Source of the DNA: Roseibium sp. MMSF_3544 | GTDB taxonomy: Bacteria > Pseudomonadota > Alphaproteobacteria > Rhizobiales > Stappiaceae | Direction: 5' to 3' | DNA: 59,364 bases | Assembly: GCF_030732845.1 (NCBI RefSeq) | Contig: NZ_JASHKA010000029.1 | Location: 1-59,364, forward strand | In this document: one piece after another, positions 35,401 through 42,881 of the stretch | Numbering within the stretch: the first letter of the stretch is position 1 | Layout: every line of letters begins with the position of its first letter | Made by a program: the position numbers and the translations under genes | Notes under the pieces: model-generated | The model's input: the letters and a program-made list of their open reading frames with translations, nothing else | The model's database searches: none | Told to the model about the DNA's origin: nothing

Positions 35401-37855
35401 CGTCAAGGACGCCATCAACAAGATCACCGAGGCGATCGACCTTATCTTCGAGGGGCTGCGCAAGCTGGTCAAAGCCGCCATCGATGCGGCCAAGGACCTC
35501 GCCATCGGGCTGATCAATGCAGCGCGCGCAGCGGCAATTCTGGCGCTTGAAGGCTACCGGACATTTGCCAAGGGTCTGATCGACGTAACCGTTGGGACCT
35601 TCTTTCCGGATGTCGCCAAGAAGATGAACGAGGGCATCGACGCGGTTGTCGACACGGCGGTCGATGGTGTCAACGCGGCTGCCGACGGGGCAATCGCCGG
35701 AGTGGAGGCCGCGGCCGACTGGCTTGGCAAGAAGCTCAACCAGATCCTCGACAAGTTCAAGGCCGGTCTCAAGGGCGCAATCCGCATGGCCGGTGCGCTT
35801 ATGACTGGCGACTTCGCCGGTGCCGCGCGGATTGCCGTGGAAACAGCCTGCGAGATCGCAGGCATCGACCCGCAGCCGGTCTTCGATTTCTTTGACCGGG
35901 CCAAGTCGCAGCTCATGGCGATCCTGAAGGCGCCGGGCAAATTCATCAACAATGTCATGACAGCCGTTGGCATGGGCGTGCGCGGCTTCGCAGAACGGTT
36001 CGGCCAGCACTTCAAGACCGGGGCGATTCAATGGCTGACCGGTGCATTGTCAACGGTGCCCATAACCCTGCCTGCCAAGTGGGACATCAAGGGTATTTTC
36101 AGCCTTGTCGCGCAAATCCTCGGACTGACCTACGAGAACATCAAGGCACGGATCATCAAGAAATTCCCGAATGCCGCCAAGATCTTCAATCTTGTCGAAG
36201 ATGGCTTCGCACTGATCAAGAAGCTGGTCGACAAGGATTTCAGCGGCCTGTGGGAAGAGATCAAGGCGAAGCTCGCCAGTCTCAAGCAGACGGTGATCGA
36301 CGGCATCAAGAACTGGGCGATCGTCAACGTCATCAAGGAGGGCATCATCTGGCTTCTGAGCCTTCTGAATCCGGCGTCGGCCCTTGTGAAGGCACTGAAA
36401 CTGCTGGCGGATCTCGTCTTCTGGCTGATCGATAATTTCACGCGCATCAAGGACTTTGTGATGAGCGTCTATACGGCCGTCGCCAACATCGCCGCCGGTG
36501 TCCTCGGGCCCGCGGCGAAGGCTGTGGAAGATGCAATGGCGCGCTCGCTGCCGGTTGTGATTTCGTTTGTGGCTTCCGCGATTGGGCTCGGCAACATCGG
36601 CGAAGCTGTGCAGGGCGTCATCCAAAAGATCACCGCTCCGATCAACAAGATGATCGATGCGCTGATCGACAAGGTCGTGGCATTCGCCAAGAAGATCTGG
36701 GGCAAAACCAAGGCGGGCGCGAAAAAGGTCAAGGACGCGGTTCTCAATTGGTGGAAGGCAAAGCGGGAGTTCAAGTCAAAGGACGGCGGCCAGCACAAGC
36801 TCTACTACAAGGGCACGGGCAATAATGCAGACCTTTGGATCGAGTCGACCCCAACTCCGATCCAGACTTTCTTGAACAAGAAGATAGCCGAGACCAGCGA
36901 TGCCACCCAAAAGGGTATCTTCAAGACAGCACTAAAGCAGTACAAGACTGTTCTGACGCACGAAGCGGCGCTGCAGAAACTCGTTTCGAAAAACGCTCCG
37001 AAATCGCAGATCACTGCCGAAGAGGTCAAGTTCCGCGCCGCGCTCGACAAGGTGACGGCGACCATGCGTACCGCCGACATGGGATCGGCGGACGACATCC
37101 AGACGCAGGTGAAGTTCACGGACGGGTCGTCGAAATCGGCCTATGCCATTCCGCTGACGCGGCTGGAGGGCAACACAAAAGGGTCGGCGCCAAAATCATC
37201 GGCCCAAAGTCCGGAGTGGTCGCATGCCGTAAAGCTGGATACGGACCCGAACAACAAACGCAAGCACGTGTGGGTACGTGGCCACCTGCTTAACGACAAC
37301 CTTCATGGGCCAGGTGAAAACCGCAACCTTGTTCCGATTACCAAGACCATGAACTCCAAAATGGCAACGGGCGTCGAGGCGGGAGCGAAATCGCAGATGG
37401 CAAAAAGCGAAGAGTCCATGTTCTACAAGGCAGATGCGACATTCTGGTCCGGGGCTGCTCCGGTCAACAGATTCCCCAAGTCCATTAGCGTCAAATGGGG
37501 CCTGTCGGAAAAGAACGGGAACAGCTTCCGGCAGAAGAAAACGCTTGGACAGGATACGATCACGATGTCTGAAAAGCCGCCGCTGACAGCGACGGCGCAG
37601 GTCCCCAGTATTAAGCAGGGCGGCACCAGTCAGCTCGTCGGTGCCATTACGCCCCATGGAGTTGTGACCACTTATTTCGTCTCGACGCATCTTGCCGGGA
37701 ATACGTTTGCGTCAAGGGCCAGCATGCGCTCGAAACTCTACACCAAGGAAAAAGCCAGTCTGATTGCGCAGGGCGGCCAAGACCACGCAGACAAGCGTCT
37801 GAACTACGTGACTGCCACCTATAATGCGTTGGCAGCGGGAGATATCCGGCTATGA
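32417..37855 (+). CDS. Multidomain eCIS toxin candidate: acidic repeats, DUF4157, CHAP-like domain, helical region, nuclease-like C terminus
   Basis: A 1812-residue protein; the ATG at 32417 (ATGA overlap with the tape measure stop) is preferred over a GTG two codons earlier. Residues ~28-60 have the PGDRHEREADSAADAV lead found before DUF4157 domains. Residues ~110-212 are a glutamate/glutamine-rich repeat. DUF4157 covers ~237-314 with a zincin-like HELAH at 306-310. Next is a papain-like CHAP/NlpC-type domain with Cys404 (HWCGIF), His460/461 (THHQALV) and Asp488/Asn490 (VDGNT). A charged coiled-coil (~850-990) precedes a long amphipathic alpha region (~992-1450). The C-terminal ~350 residues contain RGH at 1621-1623 and NLVPITKTMN at 1637-1646, resembling the DRGH/N motif of DNA/RNA non-specific (beta-beta-alpha-metal) nucleases. 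DUF4157 proteins are frequent cargo of eCIS. The enzyme calls are from motifs only. Confidence 0.8.
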   Translation: MKTAARMPAKTETGRASGRQGPFFSGPAIQTKLNVSRPGDRHEREADSAADAVVHNRGPMSGGGPVAAHLTPVSRRSADNDAARSVHERASDPQYEEHEPVLRPDCPTVEDEPVQMAEEGELQKAPEEEVQTSEEEEAQTEPEETQLAEEEEAQTAPEKAQLAEEEEAQAEPEEAQLSGEEEVQASMDEEAQRATEEDAQRSEEEEEVQMRGEAPPPSARAVRMGIVERQLRAARGRGNPLSEPVRRKMEAAIGADLSGVRIHTDTPAALMTKMLNAKAFASGKDIFFSPHRFAPGTKRGDHLIAHELAHTLQQGAVDLSDNAPTARMPEGDKVASRPESLKAIGYAREHIGKINSKTTDAEGNRYGWQRLLQIFRGAFDGDVIDPTVIKKPIMKDPYGLPHWCGIFAWSNLRKAGLPLPPWNLGVSIVPHVGVRQPNELPQKGDIAYRKTWPGVKPHTHHQALVTGVESVETAAGKPFDSIMIRTVDGNTAGNDNLGGQVEEKWLPARLWDHFFDPVAKLSLPEVPLIVTDRASEDIGGYGEGAEQDQDAPEETATGVEAAPEVVEEEPTPVPGDVLQPPEEEVGVDLPPEPDASVEPPAKVEALALEGPSDKAMTSFLDSSPSSMAVTAPVVGGKLDAKANAEKSKAADEAPVLEAKTGGEINPDITAAGDIPTPADTTLGADGKGPETGDLAADPYQEKGKAPTTRTMRYKVKKQSEGGFLSWLKNQFTNLMASIRTTDDSVNTHAGARKRVALTGKADVGQMGRQRAEGTEKLRGERDKQTAEFRNHPGQSNIQPRKVDEKKTAPVSKEPAEPIAELPPDEGAADYASAELPQQVRDAADAKIAPDLHANVAAARSETVAAAAKRDADQDARITEAESRAEKANIDADDKQRQAVVAGRGDVARRQGEAIGQAYDGVAKFAGDAGKRETDDAKKIRDNVKTEEGKADKELEKGEEKARQHKKDEEAKAADKKKELKDKKEKQGLLDRAVSFVKDAINKITEAIDLIFEGLRKLVKAAIDAAKDLAIGLINAARAAAILALEGYRTFAKGLIDVTVGTFFPDVAKKMNEGIDAVVDTAVDGVNAAADGAIAGVEAAADWLGKKLNQILDKFKAGLKGAIRMAGALMTGDFAGAARIAVETACEIAGIDPQPVFDFFDRAKSQLMAILKAPGKFINNVMTAVGMGVRGFAERFGQHFKTGAIQWLTGALSTVPITLPAKWDIKGIFSLVAQILGLTYENIKARIIKKFPNAAKIFNLVEDGFALIKKLVDKDFSGLWEEIKAKLASLKQTVIDGIKNWAIVNVIKEGIIWLLSLLNPASALVKALKLLADLVFWLIDNFTRIKDFVMSVYTAVANIAAGVLGPAAKAVEDAMARSLPVVISFVASAIGLGNIGEAVQGVIQKITAPINKMIDALIDKVVAFAKKIWGKTKAGAKKVKDAVLNWWKAKREFKSKDGGQHKLYYKGTGNNADLWIESTPTPIQTFLNKKIAETSDATQKGIFKTALKQYKTVLTHEAALQKLVSKNAPKSQITAEEVKFRAALDKVTATMRTADMGSADDIQTQVKFTDGSSKSAYAIPLTRLEGNTKGSAPKSSAQSPEWSHAVKLDTDPNNKRKHVWVRGHLLNDNLHGPGENRNLVPITKTMNSKMATGVEAGAKSQMAKSEESMFYKADATFWSGAAPVNRFPKSISVKWGLSEKNGNSFRQKKTLGQDTITMSEKPPLTATAQVPSIKQGGTSQLVGAITPHGVVTTYFVSTHLAGNTFASRASMRSKLYTKEKASLIAQGGQDHADKRLNYVTATYNALAAGDIRL

Positions 37856-39225
37856 ACCGTCCGACAAAGCATCCGGCTGATCTGGCTGCCGACAACACGG
37901 CCAATCTCGAAGTCGCCATGGATCTGCTCGCAAAACTGGTCCACGCCCGGATTGGTGGCAAGGATTTGGCACCAGGCGGTGAGATCTCGATTGATTTCTT
38001 CGATGACGGGTCGGAACTGGGAAATCTTATCCGGGACCGGCAGCCGAGTTTTTCCGAATACGTAACCTTGCTGCTTGCACTCGCCCCGCACGCAAAGCCG
38101 GCACTCCTGGATCGGGAAATCCGCGATGCGCTGAACAAACAGGGCGATTTTCCGGAAATCGGTGGCAGCCGCCATGCTGACTCCCGGACGTTTATCCCAA
38201 CCGGCCAAACGGCTGCCTATCTTCTGGCCGACGATGACATCCAGGGCCGCTTCGAAGTTCAGCGGCTTTTTCGTCCCGAACACTGGTTTGCGGAGACCGG
38301 ACTGTTGCGCCTGGAGCCACCGGAAGAGGGCGCGCCCGCGCTGGCGGGGCGTATCGTCATGTCACGAGATTGGGCGGACCGGCTCACGGTAGGGTCCATG
38401 GAGGCCCCACCCTTCTCGGCGGCTTTCCCCGCACGGCGGATCGAAACCAAACGCTCCTGGGAGGACCTGGTTCTGCCCGCGCCGACGCGGGAACAGCTGG
38501 ACGAGCTTCTGCGCTGGGCGCAGTTCGAAAAGTCGCTGTTGACGGATTTCGGGTTTGGCGCCCGCTTGAGGCCCGGGTACCGGGCGCTTTTTCACGGGGC
38601 GTCAGGCACCGGAAAGACTTTTGCAGCAACGCTGCTGGGCAGATCGACGGGGCGGGAGGTCTATCGCGTGGATCTGTCCACCATCGTTTCCAAATATGTC
38701 GGCGAAACGGAAAAGAACCTCTCGGCTCTGTTCCAGTCGGCGCACCGCCGCGCCTGGATTTTGTTCTTCGATGAAGCAGATGCCCTTTTCGGCAAGCGGA
38801 CAGCCGTCAAGGACAGTCATGACCGCTACGCCAACCAGGAGGTCTCCTATCTCCTGCAGCGTGTCGAAGACTTTGACGGGATCTGCATTCTCGCCTCGAA
38901 CCTGCGCGCCAATATCGACGAGGCATTCTTGCGCCGCTTCAACGCCATCATTCGTTTTCCCGAACCCGGACCGGACGAGCGGCAGGCGATCTGGGACAGC
39001 GCCTTGCCGGATTGTGGATCACCGGAAGAGCGTGTCTCGCTGATCGAGGCGATCAACGGATATGAGTTGACCGGAGGCGGGATCGTCAATGTCTCGCAAT
39101 TTGCAGCCATCGAAGCGGCCGCGCGCGGTGACAGGACAATACGGCTTGACGACGTGGAACTCGGCATTCGCCGCGAGGTCGAAAAGGAAGGCCGCGTCTT
39201 CAAGCCTCTGCCTGCAAAAAACTAA
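37852..39225 (+). CDS. eCIS AAA+ ATPase (Afp15-like)
   Basis: A 457-residue AAA+ ATPase closing the operon. Walker A is GASGTGKT (249-256), Walker B ILFFDEADAL (D307/E308), with the second-region motif YVGETEKNLSALF and the arginine-finger region EAFLRRFNAIIRFP. The ~200-residue N-terminal part is specific to eCIS ATPases. It is needed for assembly or loading in Afp-like systems; it is not a ClpV-type sheath disassembler since it has one AAA domain. It overlaps the toxin stop by four bases, leaving no room for an immunity gene. Confidence 0.92.
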   Translation: MNRPTKHPADLAADNTANLEVAMDLLAKLVHARIGGKDLAPGGEISIDFFDDGSELGNLIRDRQPSFSEYVTLLLALAPHAKPALLDREIRDALNKQGDFPEIGGSRHADSRTFIPTGQTAAYLLADDDIQGRFEVQRLFRPEHWFAETGLLRLEPPEEGAPALAGRIVMSRDWADRLTVGSMEAPPFSAAFPARRIETKRSWEDLVLPAPTREQLDELLRWAQFEKSLLTDFGFGARLRPGYRALFHGASGTGKTFAATLLGRSTGREVYRVDLSTIVSKYVGETEKNLSALFQSAHRRAWILFFDEADALFGKRTAVKDSHDRYANQEVSYLLQRVEDFDGICILASNLRANIDEAFLRRFNAIIRFPEPGPDERQAIWDSALPDCGSPEERVSLIEAINGYELTGGGIVNVSQFAAIEAAARGDRTIRLDDVELGIRREVEKEGRVFKPLPAKN

Positions 39226-39279
39226 TGACGGAGCGGAGTTTGAAATGAACTCCGCGCGTCAGGTGGCTGCCAGTGCCTT

Positions 39280-39672
39280 CTACTGCGAGCTCAGGCTGGC
39301 GAGATAGGTTAGGATGAAATCCTGGACCGTCCGGTCCTCGATACCGACATGGCGCATTTTCGTGCCCGGCAGAAAGCCCGTGTTGTCCTCCATCCAGGCG
39401 CGCAGGGCGGCCGGCGTCCAGACGATGCCGGACGTGGCTAGCGCTTCGGAATACTCGTAGTCGGGGAATGTCCCGGCGCCCCTGCCGATGATGTTTTCAA
39501 GCGGGGGGCCATAGCTCGGATCGTCGGATCCGGGCGCGTGGCAGCGCCTGCACTCGACGCGGTAGAGCATTTCGCCTGCCGTTACCTTGGCTTGTTCAAA
39601 GACTTCGGCTGCCTGCGCGGATTGCGTGAATGTCAAAGCCGCCACTGCCAATGATATGTTCCGGACCGACAT
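39280..39672 (-). CDS. Periplasmic class I cytochrome c
   Basis: A 130-residue secreted cytochrome c. Residues 1-22 are a signal peptide (MSVRNISLAVAALTF...QAA), heme binding is CRRCH (41-45), and a methionine ligand is probably in FLPGTKMRH. Length and the C-terminal region (WTPAALRAWMEDNTGFLPGTKM) are like cytochrome c550/c2-type electron carriers. The start is placed at 39672 behind GGAGAGGAG. It is divergent from the NosR-like gene in the alcohol-oxidation locus and may take electrons from the quinoprotein dehydrogenase or the PedF-type cytochrome. Confidence 0.85.
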   Translation of the reverse strand: MSVRNISLAVAALTFTQSAQAAEVFEQAKVTAGEMLYRVECRRCHAPGSDDPSYGPPLENIIGRGAGTFPDYEYSEALATSGIVWTPAALRAWMEDNTGFLPGTKMRHVGIEDRTVQDFILTYLASLSSQ

Positions 39673-39753
39673 TGGGTTCTCCTCTCCTGATTGACCTTGA
39701 GTCAATGCCAGTCGGCGCCCTGCAACGTTGATCTGTATCAACGGATTTCTTGG

Positions 39754-39764
39754 CCTTTGGTACA
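39754..39764 (+). promoter_or_regulatory. CCTTTGGTACA motif in the divergent cytochrome/NosR-like promoter region
   Basis: CCTTTGGTACA followed by GGCGC lies in the 171-base gap between the cytochrome c and NosR-like genes. A near copy (CCTTGGTACA, then a GCGC six bases on) is present on the minus strand in the other divergent promoter at 44585-44594. This makes a shared regulator site plausible; the LuxR-type regulator at 54974 is a candidate. Confidence 0.35.
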
Positions 39765-39843
39765 GGCGCAGATGCGACAGCCGTAGGTGAACTGCACTAA
39801 AGGACAGTTGCGCCCGCCGACGCGTGCAGAAAAACTGACCGGC

Positions 39844-41937
39844 ATGGAGGAGCTTCAAGGAAGGGCGCGGGACTTTGTCGGCGTGCTGGCGCGGCTTTTG
39901 GCTTGCGCTGCGGCTGTGCTGGCGCTTGCCGTCACACCTGCTGCTTCTCTGGAACTTGATCGCGAAGAAGCCGCCTTGTTCATTCAGCCGCCGTATCAGT
40001 TGGGCGAGCTGCTGGAGGGCGGTATCTATGAACTGATCAACCTGGACAGCCGCGTTGCGGGTTACGCCTTTGAAACCGAACCCCTTGCACCCCTGCCTGG
40101 GTTTTCCGGTGCCCCGATCAACCTCTTCGTCATTTTGACCCTCGAGGGCCAACTGATCGATGTCGAGCTGGTCACTCACAACGAACCGATTTTCGTCTCC
40201 GGTTTGGGCGAAGCGCCGTTTCAGGAATTCATTGCCCAGTACAAGGGTCACTCGATCACCGATTCCCTGGTTATCGGTGTTCCCTATGGCGATGGCGGCA
40301 GCGGCTCCTCGCTTGTTTATCTGGACGGTGTGACCAAGGCCACGGCGAGCGTCAGGATTGCCCACGAAACGCTGTTGGCGGCAGCATTCAAGGTGGCCCG
40401 GGAAAAGATGCAGGAGATCGGCGGCAGGGCAGCCGCCGAACCAAACCTCGAATACCGGGAAGAGCTGACCTGGGACAGGATCGTCAAGGAAGGCATTGTC
40501 GGCCGGCGTCTTGTCACCAATCGGGAAGTGGATGAAGCCTTTGCCGATTCGATCTGGGCGGACGACGATCCGATTGCCAAGGATGAACCGGACGAAGCCT
40601 ATCTTGATCTCTGGGTGGTCGATGTCGGACCACCGTCGATTGCCGAGGCGATCCTTGAACCGGACAGCTTGCGCCAGCTGCGCAACTTCCAGGAACTTTC
40701 TCCGGAGGACGAGCCGATCCTGGTCATCGATGCAGGGCGGCATGGCCTTGTGACGGAGGAGTTTGTGCGTAACACGAGCCCTGACCTCATCACGGCAAGC
40801 CAGGACGGTTTGCCGATCTCCTTGCGTGACGCCGATCTTGATATCGAGTTGCGGGACGGAATTCCGGGCGAGGTTGCGATGGTTCTCAGAACGGATCGCA
40901 GGCTGGGCTTCGATCCGACCAGCGACTGGTCCCTGTCGGTTCGAGCCGTCCGCGAACACGGATCATTCCGGCCTGAAGTCGGGACGGTGGATTTTACGAT
41001 TACGCACAAGACCGATGAGCGCTTCTTCATCCGGGACGAACCGCCCGCGCCGGTGCCTGTCTGGCGGCAGGCAATAGATGCGCGATCAGGGGATCTGGTG
41101 GTTCTGGCCGGTGGGCTGGCGATGCTTTTGCCCTTGCTGTTGCTCGGTCAGTCAAGGCTTGCGGGAACCTCGCACTATGTCGCGATCCGGCTCGCAATCC
41201 TTGCTGGTGTGATCGGTTTTGTCGGCTGGTGGGGCCAGGGGCAGCTCTCCATCGTGACTGTGCTCGGTGTTTTGAGGGGCGCATTTGAAGGCCAGAGCCT
41301 CGCCTTCCTGCTCTACGATCCGTTTTCCCTTTTGATCTGGGCGGTTGTCATCGTGACTTTCATTGTCTGGGGCAGAGGGTTCTTCTGCGGCTGGATGTGC
41401 CCGTTCGGAGCGATGCAGGAGTTCATGCACTATCTCGGGCGTCTCATGCGCCTGCCACAGATCCGCGTTCCTGATCATGTCGACCGATGGCTGGTGAAAT
41501 TGAAATACGTCATCCTTGCCGGTCTCGTTGCGCTGGCGTTTACGGCACCTTCCTATCTGGACGCTGCCGTTGAGGTCGAACCCTTCAAGACCGCGATCAC
41601 AACCTACTTTGTGCGCGAATGGTATTTCGTCCTTTACTGCGTGGGATTGCTGCTCTTGAGCATGATGCTGTTCAAGGGTTTCTGCCGCTACATCTGCCCT
41701 CTTGGTGCTGTCATGGCGATCGGTGGTTTCTTGCGGATCCGCGACTGGATTCCGCGCCGCGATGTCTGCGGCAGTCCGTGCCAGCTCTGCCGGGTAAGGT
41801 GCAATTACAATGCGATCAAACCCTCGGGCGGCATCCGCTACGACGAGTGCTTCCAGTGCCTCGATTGCGTGACCATTCACGACGATGACGCGAAATGTGT
41901 TCCGCTGGTTCTTGCCAAACGAGGGAGGCAGTTGTGA
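39844..41937 (+). CDS. NosR/NirI-like membrane flavo-iron-sulfur protein
   Basis: A 697-residue inner-membrane protein. Order: signal/anchor helix (ARLLACAAAVLALAV), periplasmic FMN-binding domain with the flavin-attachment motif DGVTKATAS (threonine 167 the likely covalent FMN site), about five membrane helices (~430-650), cysteine motifs CGWMCPFG and CRYICPLG at helix ends, and a cytoplasmic tail with CGSPCQLCRVRC and CFQCLDC for iron-sulfur clusters. NosR supports nitrous-oxide reductase, but no nos genes are near. The ATG at 39844 is taken as start; a GTG at 39787 is the alternative and neither has a strong ribosome site. Here it may pass electrons across the membrane for the PQQ alcohol-oxidation system. 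It is followed by its own FMN transferase gene. Confidence 0.85.
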   Translation: MEELQGRARDFVGVLARLLACAAAVLALAVTPAASLELDREEAALFIQPPYQLGELLEGGIYELINLDSRVAGYAFETEPLAPLPGFSGAPINLFVILTLEGQLIDVELVTHNEPIFVSGLGEAPFQEFIAQYKGHSITDSLVIGVPYGDGGSGSSLVYLDGVTKATASVRIAHETLLAAAFKVAREKMQEIGGRAAAEPNLEYREELTWDRIVKEGIVGRRLVTNREVDEAFADSIWADDDPIAKDEPDEAYLDLWVVDVGPPSIAEAILEPDSLRQLRNFQELSPEDEPILVIDAGRHGLVTEEFVRNTSPDLITASQDGLPISLRDADLDIELRDGIPGEVAMVLRTDRRLGFDPTSDWSLSVRAVREHGSFRPEVGTVDFTITHKTDERFFIRDEPPAPVPVWRQAIDARSGDLVVLAGGLAMLLPLLLLGQSRLAGTSHYVAIRLAILAGVIGFVGWWGQGQLSIVTVLGVLRGAFEGQSLAFLLYDPFSLLIWAVVIVTFIVWGRGFFCGWMCPFGAMQEFMHYLGRLMRLPQIRVPDHVDRWLVKLKYVILAGLVALAFTAPSYLDAAVEVEPFKTAITTYFVREWYFVLYCVGLLLLSMMLFKGFCRYICPLGAVMAIGGFLRIRDWIPRRDVCGSPCQLCRVRCNYNAIKPSGGIRYDECFQCLDCVTIHDDDAKCVPLVLAKRGRQL

Positions 41938-42860
41938 AGCCAAGCCGCCGCCGTTTTCTGACGATCATGGCAGGATGCGTCCTGTCCGCGACGGCGGCGC
42001 GGGCGGGTGGATCAGAACCCGTCAGGTGGCGCGGCCGTGCGCTGGGTGCCGAGGCAGATATCCAGCTCTTCGGTACTGACAGGGCAAAGGCGGCACAGGC
42101 ATTGGCGGCTGCGCGGGACACGATCCTGCGAATGGAGAGCCTGTTTTCGCTCTATAAGGCGAACTCGGCACTCAATCGGCTGAATGACAGCGGCTTCTTG
42201 TCGATGGCACCGGAATTCGCGCGCCTGATGCGGCGCGTCGACAGGATCAACCGGCAGACAGACGGCTTGTTCGACCCGAGCATTCAGCCACTGATGGTGG
42301 CTGAGGCAGAGGCCGGAAAAGGGATGAGCGCGGAAGACCGACGTTCACTCGCGGCACGGATCGGGTGGGACAAGGTGCAGCTTCAGCCTGCGCATATTTC
42401 ATTCTCCCGGCCAGGTATGGCGATGACGCTGAATGGGATTGCGCAGGGTTTTGCGACCGACCGTGTCAGCGAGGTGCTGCGCACCCACGGATTTGACTCC
42501 AATCTGGTTCATATCGGCGAATTCCGCGCCGGTACACGCAACGCCCGGATCGGCGTCGCCAATGCGAGCGGTGCCGTCGTTGAAGCGGTCGATCTCAAAG
42601 AGGCGGCGCTTGCAACCTCGGCGCCTTTCGGAACGCGCTTTTTAAACGGACAAGGACACATCGTTCGCCCGGACCTGACACAGGCGGCGCTGCGGTGGCA
42701 ATCCGTGACGGTCAAGGCGGACACGGCAACTGCGGCAGACGGGCTTTCGACCGCGCTGGCGCTGACAAACACACCGGCGCTTGCAGAGCGGATTGTTGCC
42801 GAGGGAGTAGCACAGGCCATCTGGCTTGAGGAGCAGGACGGTACGCTTGTTCGGATCTAG
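41934..42860 (+). CDS. apbE: FAD:protein FMN transferase (ApbE/NosX family)
   Basis: A 308-residue ApbE-family enzyme, GTG start overlapping the NosR-like stop by four bases. The N terminus SRRRFLTIMAG is a twin-arginine-type export signal. The family pattern is present: MESLFSLYKANSALNRLN, FDPSIQPL, MTLNGIAQGFATDRV, VHIGEFRAG and TADGLSTAL. ApbE attaches FMN covalently to threonine in D-G-x-T-x-A-T motifs outside the cytoplasm, and the gene just upstream has exactly such a motif, so the two are enzyme and substrate. Confidence 0.9.
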   Translation: MKPSRRRFLTIMAGCVLSATAARAGGSEPVRWRGRALGAEADIQLFGTDRAKAAQALAAARDTILRMESLFSLYKANSALNRLNDSGFLSMAPEFARLMRRVDRINRQTDGLFDPSIQPLMVAEAEAGKGMSAEDRRSLAARIGWDKVQLQPAHISFSRPGMAMTLNGIAQGFATDRVSEVLRTHGFDSNLVHIGEFRAGTRNARIGVANASGAVVEAVDLKEAALATSAPFGTRFLNGQGHIVRPDLTQAALRWQSVTVKADTATAADGLSTALALTNTPALAERIVAEGVAQAIWLEEQDGTLVRI

Positions 42861-42881
42861 AAAACGGCGGAATACTGCCAG

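Noticed and set aside
34280..36031. Long minus-strand open frame inside the toxin gene (583 codons)
   Set aside because: It is opposite the alanine/lysine-rich helical region, has no ribosome site or domain, and is a GC-rich shadow of the real frame.
14003..39225. Prophage
   Set aside because: No capsid, portal, terminase, integrase or lysis gene in the run, and the gene order is that of eCIS loci.
39673..40959. Upstream extension of the cytochrome c frame to 559 codons on the minus strand
   Set aside because: The extension is antisense to the NosR-like gene. The signal peptide and ribosome site place the start at 39672.
39844..42860. Nitrous-oxide reductase maturation locus (nosR, nosX)
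   Set aside because: No nosZ, nosD, nosF, nosY or nosL gene is present; all neighbours belong to PQQ alcohol oxidation.
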